DNA of 64,000 nt from contig NZ_CP121261.1 of assembly GCF_029637605.1 (NCBI RefSeq), forward strand, positions 5,580,001 to 5,644,000, read 5' to 3'. This document shows positions 26,026 through 33,598 of the stretch, piece by piece (position 1 is the stretch's first letter; each line of letters opens with the position of its first letter). The notes below the pieces were generated by a model, which saw only the letters and a program-made list of their open reading frames with translations, was not told the DNA's origin and ran no database searches. Both the position numbers and the translations under genes were made by a program. The DNA is from Achromobacter spanius. GTDB lineage: Bacteria > Pseudomonadota > Gammaproteobacteria > Burkholderiales > Burkholderiaceae_B.

Positions 26026-26586
26026 TTATTTATCTCGTGCGTTCGGGGATTTGTGATGGCGGCGCCTGTTGGCTGCTTGTTGCGCGGTGGTTGCCCACCG
26101 GCAGTTATGCGGCTCGTAGTCGCCAAATGGGTCGATTCGGTCGATCGAATGGGCTGGAGTCGGCTTCGGCCCCATGTCCCGCACGAACGCCATAAAGTCA
26201 CGCCTCCACGATTCGCATACTTTGACGCCTCGGGCGCCGTAATACTGGTAAGCGGCGTGGCTTGGGTAGCAGCATCTGGCGATCATTCCTTCATAGGTGC
26301 TTCGTAGAGGATGATTCCGGACGCCACACGATCGCATCGTGGACGGAGCCCCGAGCGTCCTTCCGGGCTCGGGCCCATGGTCCTTGCAACCGCATGACGT
26401 GGACGTTCCAGACAACACATTCCATACCTGGGCGACGTGGTGGTTACCGCATCGGCAGATGAACAGCGCGAGTAGGTTGTTTCCGGACTTGCCCACATAG
26501 TCCACAAAGGTCACCAGACGGTTCCCGGGCATGGACTTGATGCGCAGATCCAGAGCAGCCCTACTCATTCGAGTAGCGAATGCCAT
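26026..26586 (-). CDS. HNH-like phage protein with Cys-rich N terminus
   Basis: A 186-residue protein. The N-terminal half has a zinc-site pattern CRCGN...SCGC; the C-terminal half carries YEGMIARCCYPSHAAYQYYGARGVKVC and SIDRIDPFGDYEPHNCRW, a pattern of phage HNH/AP2-associated DNA-binding proteins. It is the first gene of the leftward operon, about 130 bases from the predicted start site. It could be a homing-type nuclease or a DNA-binding protein; catalytic residues were not confirmed. Confidence 0.65.
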   Translation of the reverse strand: MAFATRMSRAALDLRIKSMPGNRLVTFVDYVGKSGNNLLALFICRCGNHHVAQVWNVLSGTSTSCGCKDHGPEPGRTLGAPSTMRSCGVRNHPLRSTYEGMIARCCYPSHAAYQYYGARGVKVCESWRRDFMAFVRDMGPKPTPAHSIDRIDPFGDYEPHNCRWATTAQQAANRRRHHKSPNARDK

Positions 26587-26723
26587 TGGTAAATCCCTGT
26601 TTGGTTAAAGAGCGGTCTTGCTTGTCCTGCTTCCCATGCCCACCCGACTTTGTGGCGGTAACGTCCTCTCGCTGGGTACGAGGCCGAGGGCTTGTTGCGG
26701 CGCCGTGTTTGCAGCGCATGGAT

Positions 26724-26745
26724 GAATCTTAGACGCCTAAGATTC
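26724..26745. promoter_or_regulatory. Operator OL1
   Basis: Perfect 9-base arms GAATCTTAG / CTAAGATTC around a 4-base centre, the best copy of the CTTAG-N4-CTAAG element also found at 26762, 29526 and 29573. Probably bound by the S24 repressor and Cro. Confidence 0.7.
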
Positions 26746-26755
26746 AATGTGTCAA
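26726..26755 (-). promoter_or_regulatory. PL: leftward early promoter
   Basis: Minus strand: consensus -35 TTGACA (26750-26755), 18-base spacer, -10 TAAGAT (26726-26731). The operator at 26724-26745 covers the -10, so repressor binding would block it. It drives the leftward operon starting with the HNH-like gene. Confidence 0.7.
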
Positions 26756-26761
26756 GAAAAA

Positions 26762-26775
26762 CTTAGCAAACTAAG
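26762..26775. promoter_or_regulatory. Operator OL2
   Basis: CTTAG-CAAA-CTAAG, centred 34 bases from OL1 and upstream of the PL -35 element. A rightward -10-like TAAGAT (26772-26777) overlaps it and could serve the secreted-protein gene at 26866. Confidence 0.65.
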
Positions 26776-26865
26776 ATAAATGAGCAAACGCTCCGCTAAG
26801 ACGCGTGCGGCTTGCCGTCAGCTTTCGGCTACGATCAGCGAATGTTTTTCTACTCAGGGACGAAA

Positions 26866-27372
26866 ATGGGCCGAATCAGAGTGCTCGCTTTTGCTGCGAT
26901 CACCGCTTGCCTCTTTGGTGAGGTGTACGCCGAAGGCCTGGCGTTCAATCCGCAGGTGCGGCAGCTAACTCAGCAGTACGCGCGGGCCGTTGGTCAATGC
27001 CAATTACATGGCGCGAGTACGGAGGTGGGGCGCGAAGCTTGCCCGCGGGTCGACGAATACGCGAAGAAGCTCAAGGAGGCTGGATGGGAGGCGAAGGCCG
27101 CAACGGAACATTTGTTCAACGGATGTAGTCGGTTCGGTTCTGCCTATCAACTGGCGGCAATCGCGCGCGAAAACAGGCAGCCGCCCGACACTGCGCTCAA
27201 GTCGTTGAAGGCAGAGAACTGGCTACGGATCGAGGAGCCAGGGTTGAAGAGCATCATCAACACCGTTTACTTCCAGGATTGGGCCACTCGGCTTTTGCCA
27301 CTGGAGCTGGCCCATAGCGTCGAGAAGGATTGCCGTTATGGCCCGGATCCACGCTGGAAGCCGCTGCAATAA
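26866..27372 (+). CDS. Putative secreted phage-encoded protein
   Basis: A 168-residue protein with a signal peptide (MGRIRVLAFAAITACLFGEVYA) and a mature helical domain with four cysteines (QCQLHG, EACPRV, NGCSRF, KDCRYG) that could form disulfides in the periplasm. It lies rightward beyond PL, separate from lytic operons, a usual place for genes expressed in the lysogen. Alternative ATG at 26842. A bidirectional terminator follows. Function unknown. Confidence 0.6.
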   Translation: MGRIRVLAFAAITACLFGEVYAEGLAFNPQVRQLTQQYARAVGQCQLHGASTEVGREACPRVDEYAKKLKEAGWEAKAATEHLFNGCSRFGSAYQLAAIARENRQPPDTALKSLKAENWLRIEEPGLKSIINTVYFQDWATRLLPLELAHSVEKDCRYGPDPRWKPLQ

Positions 27373-27375
27373 AAA

Positions 27376-27400
27376 AGCCACCCGGAGGTGGCTACTTTCT
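27376..27400. terminator. Bidirectional intrinsic terminator
   Basis: AGCCACC / GGTGGCT stem with CGGA loop (27376-27393), preceded by an A run (27371-27376) and followed by ACTTTCT. It ends the leftward gene 27414-28352 (T run on the minus strand) and probably the rightward gene ending at 27372. Confidence 0.8.
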
Positions 27401-27413
27401 GTCAAAGCTACAC

Positions 27414-28352
27414 TCACTCATTGTCGAAGATGATCGGGATCTGGGACGAACCGCGTTGGTGATCCAATACCTCGAGAATTTCATAATCAATTCTGATTGA
27501 GCCGTCGACTATTTTCTGGGTCTTGCGCATGCGGACGCGCAACCGGTCCCCAGCGCTGAAGGGTTCGTTCCTCTGAACCTTCAATAGAAAACCCTTGTCC
27601 AGCACTGTGGCATAGAACGGATAGTCGCCTTCAGAGAATCGCCATTTGTTGTCTTGTCGGAACGAAACGCTCACCAGCTGAAGATTCGCTTCCACCTCAA
27701 TAGGCTGAAGTTCCTCTACCACTGCGGACGGGGCCGAGAAATAGGGGCGCTCTTTTTCCGACACTTGAACGAATCGCGTGGATTGCTGCTTATCGGTCAC
27801 AGCAAATTCGTCAATGCCTTCTTGGTCTAGAGGCTTCAGCACTTCGTCCAATGCCTTGCGCAAACGCGCATTACGATAAAGCTCGATAACTTGGGATTCG
27901 ACGTCGACCGCAGCGCCTTCAATTGTTATGCGAACCAGCCCCGACTCCAAGCGAGTAGCTTGACGAATCGGTTGGCCTGCAAGGCGCTTCATTAGCCAAA
28001 TCAAGCCCCCGCCATAGACCATTGCCTTGTCACCGTTCTCCCAAGCGAACCCGAGCCATCGGAGCATGTCCTGCGCAGACACAGCTTGGGCAGCCGAAAA
28101 TAGGGCGCCTACTTGCTGTAGCAACGTTTGAACCACATCCAGCTCTATGCCAAAGCACCCGGTCTTGAAAGATGCCTTCACATTCAAGGTCACTCTTGCG
28201 CGTTTGCTGCCGTTTAGAGTTTCGTTCGCGGCCTCAACCAGGTCACCAAAAGCTAGGAGTGCAGGCGCGAGATCGTTGACGCTCATCTCGTGAGTCGCTA
28301 ACGCGGGACCGTCATAGACGATGTGGAAGGCAGCCTTGCTCATATCGACCAT
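27414..28352 (-). CDS. Unknown protein under a LexA-type box
   Basis: A 312-residue protein beginning SKAAFHIVYDGPALATHEMSVNDLAPALLAFGDLVEAAN, with a hydrophobic patch AMVYGGGLIWLMKRL in the middle and a beta-rich C-terminal half. I recognise it as a type of widespread unknown protein, without function. It has its own transcription unit: a CTGT-N8-ACAG box 12 bases before the start and a strong terminator after the stop. Codon use looks more AT-rich than neighbours. A role in SOS response, induction or superinfection immunity is inference. Confidence 0.6.
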   Translation of the reverse strand: MVDMSKAAFHIVYDGPALATHEMSVNDLAPALLAFGDLVEAANETLNGSKRARVTLNVKASFKTGCFGIELDVVQTLLQQVGALFSAAQAVSAQDMLRWLGFAWENGDKAMVYGGGLIWLMKRLAGQPIRQATRLESGLVRITIEGAAVDVESQVIELYRNARLRKALDEVLKPLDQEGIDEFAVTDKQQSTRFVQVSEKERPYFSAPSAVVEELQPIEVEANLQLVSVSFRQDNKWRFSEGDYPFYATVLDKGFLLKVQRNEPFSAGDRLRVRMRKTQKIVDGSIRIDYEILEVLDHQRGSSQIPIIFDNE

Positions 28353-28363
28353 TCTATCTTTTC

Positions 28364-28379
28364 CTGTTCTTATATACAG
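28364..28379 (-). promoter_or_regulatory. LexA (SOS) box
   Basis: CTGT-ATATAAGA-ACAG on the minus strand, very close to the E. coli SOS consensus, ending 11 bases before the start codon of 27414-28352 and covering a -10-like TATAAG. A -35-like CTGATA lies about 16-17 bases upstream. Confidence 0.7.
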
Positions 28380-28418
28380 TTGTATTTTGTTATCAGGCTC
28401 TCTCAGCGATCATGAAGT

Positions 28419-29525
28419 TCACGACCGCACCCACTGCCCAGCCTCGTCATCCCGCAGCCTGGCGCCAGCCCAGACGATCTGACCAAGAACACGGGCAGGA
28501 TGCCCATTTTCCAGAGGGATATCGGGGTAGGCTGGGTTGAACGAACGAGCGACCCACCGCCCCGTCAGCTTGTCCTTGGCCACCGTCTTGACGATCATCT
28601 TGCCGTCATAGTTGATGGCATAGACGCCGCCGCCGGCCAAGTCGCGCAGCGTCAGGTCTTCGTTCGGGACGACGAGCAGGGCGGCGCCATCTTTGATGAC
28701 CGGTTCCATACTGTCGCCTTTTGCGTACACCACGCGAGCCTTTCCGGCGTCGGCGCCAACAGACCGAAGGAACGATCTACGGAACTGGATCACGCCGGTT
28801 TGAGTCTCGTCGTCGTTCTCGATTCCATCGCCCGCCGCCAACCGAACATCTGATAGTTCCGGGACCTTCTCGAACCTATCGTTTGCGGCGTGTGGCTCGC
28901 CTGGTCCAACATTAGCTACCACGCCTTCCTGCGTGCTTATCCGAAGCTTGGGCTCGCGCTCTGCTTGATGCGTCGTGCGTCCGCCTTCCCATGGAGCTGG
29001 CAACCCGGGGATCCGCATGGGGAAGGCGTCGTCGGCGTGGTCCATGTCGACCAGGCCGCCGGGTTTGTGCAAGCGCAGAGCCGCGCCAGTCGGGTTTCGC
29101 AATGGGGCGGCCGTGGGTGCAACATTGACACCAAGCTTTAGCTGGGCAATGGCCAGCGCGAGAGCTCCTTGCAGCGCGTTCAATTGAGCCGCCGGAAGCG
29201 CGCGCACGTCCTGTTCGGAAATGTCGGGGAAGGGCCATGGCGCGGGCGGCGGGCTAGCTGCAACTTGGGGGGCTCCGTCTGGGCCCTTGCGCTTTGGTCC
29301 CACTCCGTCGTACAGCCACTGCGGGTTGACGCGCAATAGTGGAGCGACCTTCATGCAGGTCGCCATATCCATGCCATTTGACCCATTAAACCAATGGGTT
29401 GCAGCCCCGGATGAAGCGTCCGCAGCCTTCCAAATGTCTGTTTTCGTTAGGCGTGGCTCGCCCGCGTCCGCGCGACGGGCCGCTTCTTCCTCGAAGGCCT
29501 GCTTAATTCTTTCCTGAAAGGTCAT
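28419..29525 (-). CDS. Phage repressor, S24 (LexA/CI-like) peptidase
   Basis: A 368-residue repressor. Residues 1-75 hold a helix-turn-helix (LTKTDIWKAADASSGAATHWFNG), followed by a long Pro/Ala-rich linker, then the S24 domain with nucleophile in KGDSMEP (Ser272) and general base in DGKMIVK (Lys313). RecA-stimulated self-cleavage would trigger induction. The linker is unusually long (about 170 residues). It lies directly against OR2 with no ribosome site, so its message may be leaderless. Confidence 0.92.
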   Translation of the reverse strand: MTFQERIKQAFEEEAARRADAGEPRLTKTDIWKAADASSGAATHWFNGSNGMDMATCMKVAPLLRVNPQWLYDGVGPKRKGPDGAPQVAASPPPAPWPFPDISEQDVRALPAAQLNALQGALALAIAQLKLGVNVAPTAAPLRNPTGAALRLHKPGGLVDMDHADDAFPMRIPGLPAPWEGGRTTHQAEREPKLRISTQEGVVANVGPGEPHAANDRFEKVPELSDVRLAAGDGIENDDETQTGVIQFRRSFLRSVGADAGKARVVYAKGDSMEPVIKDGAALLVVPNEDLTLRDLAGGGVYAINYDGKMIVKTVAKDKLTGRWVARSFNPAYPDIPLENGHPARVLGQIVWAGARLRDDEAGQWVRS

Positions 29526-29539
29526 CTTAGGATGCTAAA
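29526..29539. promoter_or_regulatory. Operator OR2 (repressor side)
   Basis: CTTAG-GATG-CTAAA, one mismatch from the consensus, adjacent to the repressor start codon. A leftward -10-like TAGCAT overlaps it and ends 6 bases before the repressor ATG. Confidence 0.6.
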
Positions 29540-29559
29540 CAAAAATGTTCTTAGATGGC

Positions 29560-29588
29560 TTGCTTTTCAAGTCTTAGCCAACTAAGAT
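29560..29588 (+). promoter_or_regulatory. PR: rightward early promoter
   Basis: -35 TTGCTT (29560-29565), exactly 17-base spacer, -10 TAAGAT (29583-29588), the same -10 as PL. The -10 ends 6 bases before the Cro ATG (29595), so transcription should start at or next to the start codon. Confidence 0.7.
29573..29586. promoter_or_regulatory. Operator OR1
   Basis: CTTAG-CCAA-CTAAG lying in the PR spacer and -10. Its centre is 47 bases from OR2. A half site CTTAG lies between them at 29550-29554. Confidence 0.65.
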
Positions 29589-29594
29589 TGAGCC

Positions 29595-29810
29595 ATGAGC
29601 GACCACACTAACGATTCCGATCTCATCGACGCCTACGGCGGAACCAGCAAGGTAGCGGCCCTGTGTGGGCTTACGACCGGGGCTGTGTCCCAGTGGCGCA
29701 CCAATGGCATTCCGAAGGCTTGGAAGGAAGTTTTGCGCTTGGCAAAGCCGAAGGTCTTCAAGACTTGGGACGCGAAACGCACCCGGGCCGAAGAGGCGAG
29801 GGCGGCATGA
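29595..29810 (+). CDS. Cro-like regulator
   Basis: A 71-residue helix-turn-helix protein (LIDAYGGTSKVAALCGLTTGAVSQWRTNGIP), typical of Cro/YdaS proteins, divergent from the repressor. Expected to bind the CTTAG operators and lower repressor synthesis in the lytic cycle. The -10 of PR lies 6 bases before its ATG. Confidence 0.85.
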   Translation: MSDHTNDSDLIDAYGGTSKVAALCGLTTGAVSQWRTNGIPKAWKEVLRLAKPKVFKTWDAKRTRAEEARAA

Positions 29811-29812
29811 CA

Positions 29813-29977
29813 TCAATGCACCGTCGCCGATTCGCGGCCCTCACTCGCCCACGCCATGCGGTCACGCTCGGCGCACAACTCCTGAAAAAGATCCATGACC
29901 GCCTTCTCCGTCGGCGCCTCGAAGACTCGACGGGCCAAGTCCTGCGCATTGATCAACAGTTTTTCAGTTTCGCTCAT
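29813..29977 (-). CDS. Small leftward protein between cro and cII
   Basis: A 54-residue helical protein (MSETEKLLINAQDLARRVFEAP ... ELCAERDRMAWASEG). ATG 29977 overlaps the stop of the next upstream small gene (ATGA). It converges on cro with 2 bases between stops. Function unknown. Confidence 0.55.
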   Translation of the reverse strand: MSETEKLLINAQDLARRVFEAPTEKAVMDLFQELCAERDRMAWASEGRESATVH

Positions 29978-30132
29978 TTCTGTTCGTCGCCTTTCACGTC
30001 GCCTTCCTCTACTGGCTCTGCGTGCGGCGCCTTGTCGGGAGCCTCTTGGGGCGGCTGACTGAGTCGGGTGGCATCGATGCGCGCGAAGAGGCGCGCCCCG
30101 GTCACTGGTTTGGATTCGTTGTTGTTTTCCAT
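29974..30132 (-). CDS. Small leftward acidic protein between cro and cII
   Basis: A 52-residue protein (MENNNESKPVTGARLFARID ... EEGDVKGDEQK), disordered-looking with an acidic tail. It is coupled by ATGA to the 54-residue gene. A longer in-frame form from 30207 would overlap the cII-like start and is rejected. It lies antisense to rightward transcription from PR. Confidence 0.5.
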   Translation of the reverse strand: MENNNESKPVTGARLFARIDATRLSQPPQEAPDKAPHAEPVEEGDVKGDEQK

Positions 30133-30195
30133 GTGCCGAACTTTATAGACGGCGCAGAAGTACCGAAACGTTGAAATTTTGAAGGAATCAGCCCT

Positions 30196-30714
30196 ATGAC
30201 CGCTCACTACACAAACACCCAGTGGCGCGACACGCTCTACAACACAGTGCGCAAGGCTGATGGTGGCGTTTCAGCGGCTGCGACCTTCCTCACTGAGCGG
30301 CGTGACACGTCCATTCATCCTGAGTCTCTGCGCCGGAAACTGAAAGGCGACGAGCAACTGGATGTTGATGTTGCGGTCCTGCTTACCGAGTGGCTGGAAA
30401 GAGACGTCACCACGTCTGACAAGTCCCGCGATTGGTTGCTGTCGCTCTGCGCGCAGGAAGGGCTGTTTGTTGACTTCGTTCCGCCGCCGCCGGCCAGCGG
30501 CCACCCGGACGAGCTGGCGGCCTTACAAGAAAAGCTCATGGAAGTCATGGCGAAGGTGGGCAAGATCGCCGCCGAGCTTCGTGATGCGATAGCTGATGGC
30601 GTGTTGTGCCAGAACGATGCCGACATGCTCGTACCGCTATTCCGTGCGGGCCGGGTGATCTTGCACCGTATGGAGCGCAACGTACTGCGCGCCGTGACCA
30701 AGGGTAGAGGTTGA
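30196..30714 (+). CDS. CII-type phage regulatory protein
   Basis: A 172-residue protein: an N-terminal DNA-binding region with TNTQWRDTLYNTVRKADGG and SIHPESLRRKLKGDEQLDVDVAVLLTEWL, typical of the Phage_CP76/CII-like family, then a helical C terminus. It likely takes part in the lysis-lysogeny choice. GAAGGAATCAGCCCT precedes the ATG. Confidence 0.8.
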   Translation: MTAHYTNTQWRDTLYNTVRKADGGVSAAATFLTERRDTSIHPESLRRKLKGDEQLDVDVAVLLTEWLERDVTTSDKSRDWLLSLCAQEGLFVDFVPPPPASGHPDELAALQEKLMEVMAKVGKIAAELRDAIADGVLCQNDADMLVPLFRAGRVILHRMERNVLRAVTKGRG

Positions 30715-30716
30715 TC

Positions 30717-31238
30717 ATGGCCGACATCACACTGGTTCGTCAGCAACCCGCCCAAGCTTCCGAACAGGAAAAGGAAGCCGCTCGACGGATGATCTTCGGC
30801 ATGGTCGACGGCCTGGGTGAGCGCGGGCGCAAGCAATGGCGCCGTCTGTGGAATCAGCTTGTGCGGCTTGAGCCGGGCGAGATGCTGTCGATCACGACGC
30901 ACAAAGAGCGCACGGGCTGGTACCACCGAAAGCACATGGCGTTGGAATCCGCGCTGTTCGAGGCGCAGGAGCGCTTTGAAGAGTTCGAAGCGTTCCGAGC
31001 TTGGCTCAAGACCGGCAGCGGTTTCGTTGACTGGTATCCCGGCCCGAAGGGCGGAGTGATCCCGGTGCCGCGCTCGATCAGCTATGCAAAGCTGGAGCAG
31101 GCGGACATGGAGCAATTCCACGATGACGCCGTTGCCTTCCTGCGCACTTCGCATGCCCAAAAAACTATGTGGCCGCATCTGCCGGCCGCGCGCGCCAGCG
31201 AAATGCTGGAACTCGTCTTGCAAGGATTCGGCGAATGA
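30717..31238 (+). CDS. Phage protein of DUF1367-like type
   Basis: A 173-residue protein with ITLVRQQPAQ at the start, GWYHRKHMALESALFEAQERF and GGVIPVPRSISYAKLEQ, resembling phage DUF1367-type proteins that lie near replication genes. ATG 30717 is preferred over the TTG at 30711. The stop overlaps the next ATG (ATGA). Function unknown. Confidence 0.7.
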   Translation: MADITLVRQQPAQASEQEKEAARRMIFGMVDGLGERGRKQWRRLWNQLVRLEPGEMLSITTHKERTGWYHRKHMALESALFEAQERFEEFEAFRAWLKTGSGFVDWYPGPKGGVIPVPRSISYAKLEQADMEQFHDDAVAFLRTSHAQKTMWPHLPAARASEMLELVLQGFGE

Positions 31239-31594
31239 AAGGCCGTAACCCCTCCGCCGAACAAAAGCGATTCTGGGACCTGCTGGTCAAGAACATTGGT
31301 TGCGTGGCTTCCCGCATGGATGGCTTCTTTGATGGCCACTGTTCCATCCACCACATCGATGGACGCACGAAGCCCAACGCGCATTGGTTGGTGCTGCCAC
31401 TGTCCGCTGGGAACCACCAGGACGGCACTGGTGCGCCTGGCCGCATCGCCGTCCATCCCTGGAAGGCTCGATTCGAGGCCCGCTACGGGCGTCAACGCGA
31501 TCTGTTGGTCTGGTGCATTGAACAACTCCAGGCTCAAGGCTTGGATGTCCCTGACGGCGCCCTGCGTGCTGTTGGGATGCTGGAGCAAGCATGA
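31235..31594 (+). CDS. Ref-like RecA-dependent nuclease
   Basis: A 119-residue protein with CSIHHIDGRTKPNAHWLVLP and GNHQDGTG...VHPWKARFEARYG, the HNH-type zinc/metal core of phage P1 Ref, which cuts DNA at RecA filaments. The basic N-terminal tail of P1 Ref is short here. Start and stop are both coupled to neighbours by ATGA. Confidence 0.8.
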   Translation: MKGRNPSAEQKRFWDLLVKNIGCVASRMDGFFDGHCSIHHIDGRTKPNAHWLVLPLSAGNHQDGTGAPGRIAVHPWKARFEARYGRQRDLLVWCIEQLQAQGLDVPDGALRAVGMLEQA

Positions 31595-31947
31595 ATTATT
31601 ACCCGCACCAGAAAACTGACTTCACGACCGGCACGAAGATTAGCCGGCTGCCTGCGGTCTATGCGCTGGCCACGGCCAATATGGAATTCATAAAAATTGG
31701 CAAGACGATGTCTATCAAGCAACGTCTCATCAACATTCAAAGCGGCTGCCCGTTTGAGTTGTCCCTGTGGTTGACGATACGGACACCGAAGGCGGCCGAG
31801 GTGGAGCGGGCGGCACATGGCCTGCTTGCCCATTGCCGAACGCGGGGCGAATGGTTCGCGCCCTCGGGCAAGGATCTTGATCTGATCGCCGCGTTCTTTC
31901 ACGCGACCAACTTGAACGTGAGGGAGGCGGCCCGTGCACTACTTTAA
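31591..31947 (+). CDS. T5orf172/GIY-YIG-type domain protein
   Basis: A 118-residue protein with AVYALATANMEFIKIGKTMSI and QRLINIQSGCPF, the T5orf172 version of the GIY-YIG fold, then AAEVERAAHGLLAHCRTRGEWF. Nuclease activity is possible; these domains occur in many phages. Coupled to the Ref gene (ATGA). Confidence 0.78.
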   Translation: MNYYPHQKTDFTTGTKISRLPAVYALATANMEFIKIGKTMSIKQRLINIQSGCPFELSLWLTIRTPKAAEVERAAHGLLAHCRTRGEWFAPSGKDLDLIAAFFHATNLNVREAARALL

Positions 31948-32695
31948 ACGCAACATTGGCGACTATCACAAGAAGGCCGGCCGCCTATCCATGCTTGAGC
32001 ACGGTGCGTACACGCTTCTAATTGATTCGTGCTACGACCGTGAACGCTTCCCCACGATGGATGAGGCAATCGACTGGTGCTGGGCTCGTACGGACGAAGA
32101 AATAGCGGCAGTTCGGTTCGTTCTTGGGAAGTTCTTTGAGCTGGTTGAGGGGCGGTACGTGCAAGCCCGCATCCAGGAAGAAATCGACGCATATCACGCC
32201 AAGGCGTTGAAGAACAAAGAGATCGCAGAAGAGCGTGAGGCAAAGCGCCGCACGGCTCGTGAAAAGCCGTGCACGGAACGTGCACATGGCGTGAACGATT
32301 CGCCACCTAACCAAGAACCAAGAACCAAGAACCAACAACCAGATAAAGAACCACCCCCTAGCCCCCGCAAGCGGGGGAATGGATTTGATGCGTCGGCCAT
32401 CGATCTGCCGAACTGGCTTGATCGCGAAGACTGGCAAGGCTGGGTTGCTGACCGAAAGGCCCGCAAGAAGCCGGTGACGCAAGAAGCGGCCAAGCTCCAG
32501 CTAAAGCAGCTTGCCGACTTACGTGCCGAAGGGCACCAGCCTAGCGCGGTGATCGCGAACAGCATCGCCAGCGGATACCAGGGGCTTTACCCGCCCCGAA
32601 CTCAAACCCGAACGAAATCGAATGGAGGGACAGCGCATGGAAACTTCAGCCAGCAGGACTACCACGCCGGGGTTGCAGCCGATGGCACGTTTTAA
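31934..32695 (+). CDS. DUF1376 replication protein
   Basis: A 253-residue protein with the DUF1376 N-terminal domain (YFKRNIGDYHKKAGRLSMLEHGAYTLL), a low-complexity linker (Asn/Gln/Pro/Lys, short repeats near 32309-32340) and a C-terminal DnaT-like helical part (WLDREDWQGWVADRKARKKP). GTG start 31934 with GGGAGG. It probably initiates phage replication with the DnaC-like loader that follows. Confidence 0.82.
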   Translation: MHYFKRNIGDYHKKAGRLSMLEHGAYTLLIDSCYDRERFPTMDEAIDWCWARTDEEIAAVRFVLGKFFELVEGRYVQARIQEEIDAYHAKALKNKEIAEEREAKRRTAREKPCTERAHGVNDSPPNQEPRTKNQQPDKEPPPSPRKRGNGFDASAIDLPNWLDREDWQGWVADRKARKKPVTQEAAKLQLKQLADLRAEGHQPSAVIANSIASGYQGLYPPRTQTRTKSNGGTAHGNFSQQDYHAGVAADGTF

Positions 32696-33434
32696 AACCG
32701 AGCAATCCACACAGCGCTGCGAGCAGCACGGGGAATACACGGCCATAACGTACATGGGCCATACGTCCGGCTGCCCCGCTTGCATTAAGCAGCAGCAAGA
32801 GCGCGAGGCGAGCGAGGCGCATGCCAAGTGGATGCTGGAGTTGCGCCAGCGCCGCGCCAACGAATTGCTGGGCCGCGCTGCAATCCCGCCGCGGTTCGCC
32901 GACAGGACGTTGGAGAACTTCGTGCCGCATGCGGACGGACCCAAGAGGGCTCTTGCGGTGGCTAAGGGCTTCGCAGATGGCTTCGATGAATGCCTGAAGA
33001 CCGGCCAGAGCATAGTTTTCTGCGGCGGCGTAGGGGCCGGGAAAACGCATCTGGCCGTTGGGGTGTGCCACGAGGTCATTAAGCAAGATCGTGTAGCCGT
33101 GTTTACGTCGGTCATCGGCGCCGTTCGATCGATCAAGGACACGTATCGGAAGGGTTCCGAGCTGACTGAGGCAGAAGCAATTCAAAACCTCGTGGAACCT
33201 GACCTTCTGGTCTTGGACGAGGTTGGTGTGCAGTTCGGCAGCGAAACCGAAAAGATGTACCTGTTCGAAGTGATTAACGGCCGATATCAGGCGCTGAAGC
33301 CCACGATCGTCATCAGCAATTTGGCTAAAGAAGCGCTAACCGAATACTTGGGCGAGCGTGTCATTGATCGCCTGCGCGAGGGTGGCGGCCGGATGGTGGT
33401 GTTCGACTGGCCCAGCTATAGGAGGCAAGCATGA
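32637..33434 (+). CDS. DnaC-like helicase loader ATPase
   Basis: A 265-residue AAA+ protein with a zinc finger near the N terminus (CEQHGEY...CPAC), Walker A GGVGAGKTH, Walker B LLVLDEVG and sensor region PTIVISNL. It loads replicative helicase onto the phage origin. ATG 32637 has GGAGG at good spacing but overlaps the previous gene by 59 bases; ATG 32682 is an alternative. Confidence 0.9.
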   Translation: METSASRTTTPGLQPMARFKTEQSTQRCEQHGEYTAITYMGHTSGCPACIKQQQEREASEAHAKWMLELRQRRANELLGRAAIPPRFADRTLENFVPHADGPKRALAVAKGFADGFDECLKTGQSIVFCGGVGAGKTHLAVGVCHEVIKQDRVAVFTSVIGAVRSIKDTYRKGSELTEAEAIQNLVEPDLLVLDEVGVQFGSETEKMYLFEVINGRYQALKPTIVISNLAKEALTEYLGERVIDRLREGGGRMVVFDWPSYRRQA

Positions 33435-33598
33435 TGGAGTTGCCAGAACTCGGTGCGGTGCCGAACGAGCGGCGCTGGGCCCTGAGGATATTGAGGGAGA
33501 GTGAGCGGGCCGGCGGCCGGCGCTACTCGATGACCGTATTGGCCATGGCCAAGCGGGCGCTCGGGATCGGGTTGAACGTGGGGGAGGGGGCATGGTAA
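33431..33598 (+). CDS. Small hypothetical phage protein
   Basis: A 55-residue basic helical protein (MMELPELGAVPNERRWALRIL). Its start overlaps the DnaC-like stop (ATGA) and its stop lies inside the next gene's start, so it fits the chain of coupled genes. Unknown function. Confidence 0.6.
   Translation: MMELPELGAVPNERRWALRILRESERAGGRRYSMTVLAMAKRALGIGLNVGEGAW

Noticed and set aside
26565..26747. A 60-residue leftward frame at the PL promoter
   Set aside because: It starts upstream of the predicted PL start site, inside the operator, and its Arg-rich composition is not protein-like.
26780..26968. A 62-residue rightward frame at the start of the secreted-protein gene
   Set aside because: Overlaps the signal-peptide gene in another frame, with no ribosome site and no plausible fold.
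29807..30058. A rightward 83-residue frame coupled to the cro stop
   Set aside because: It overlaps two leftward frames that are coupled to each other and have better composition; its C-terminal part is Ser/Pro low complexity.
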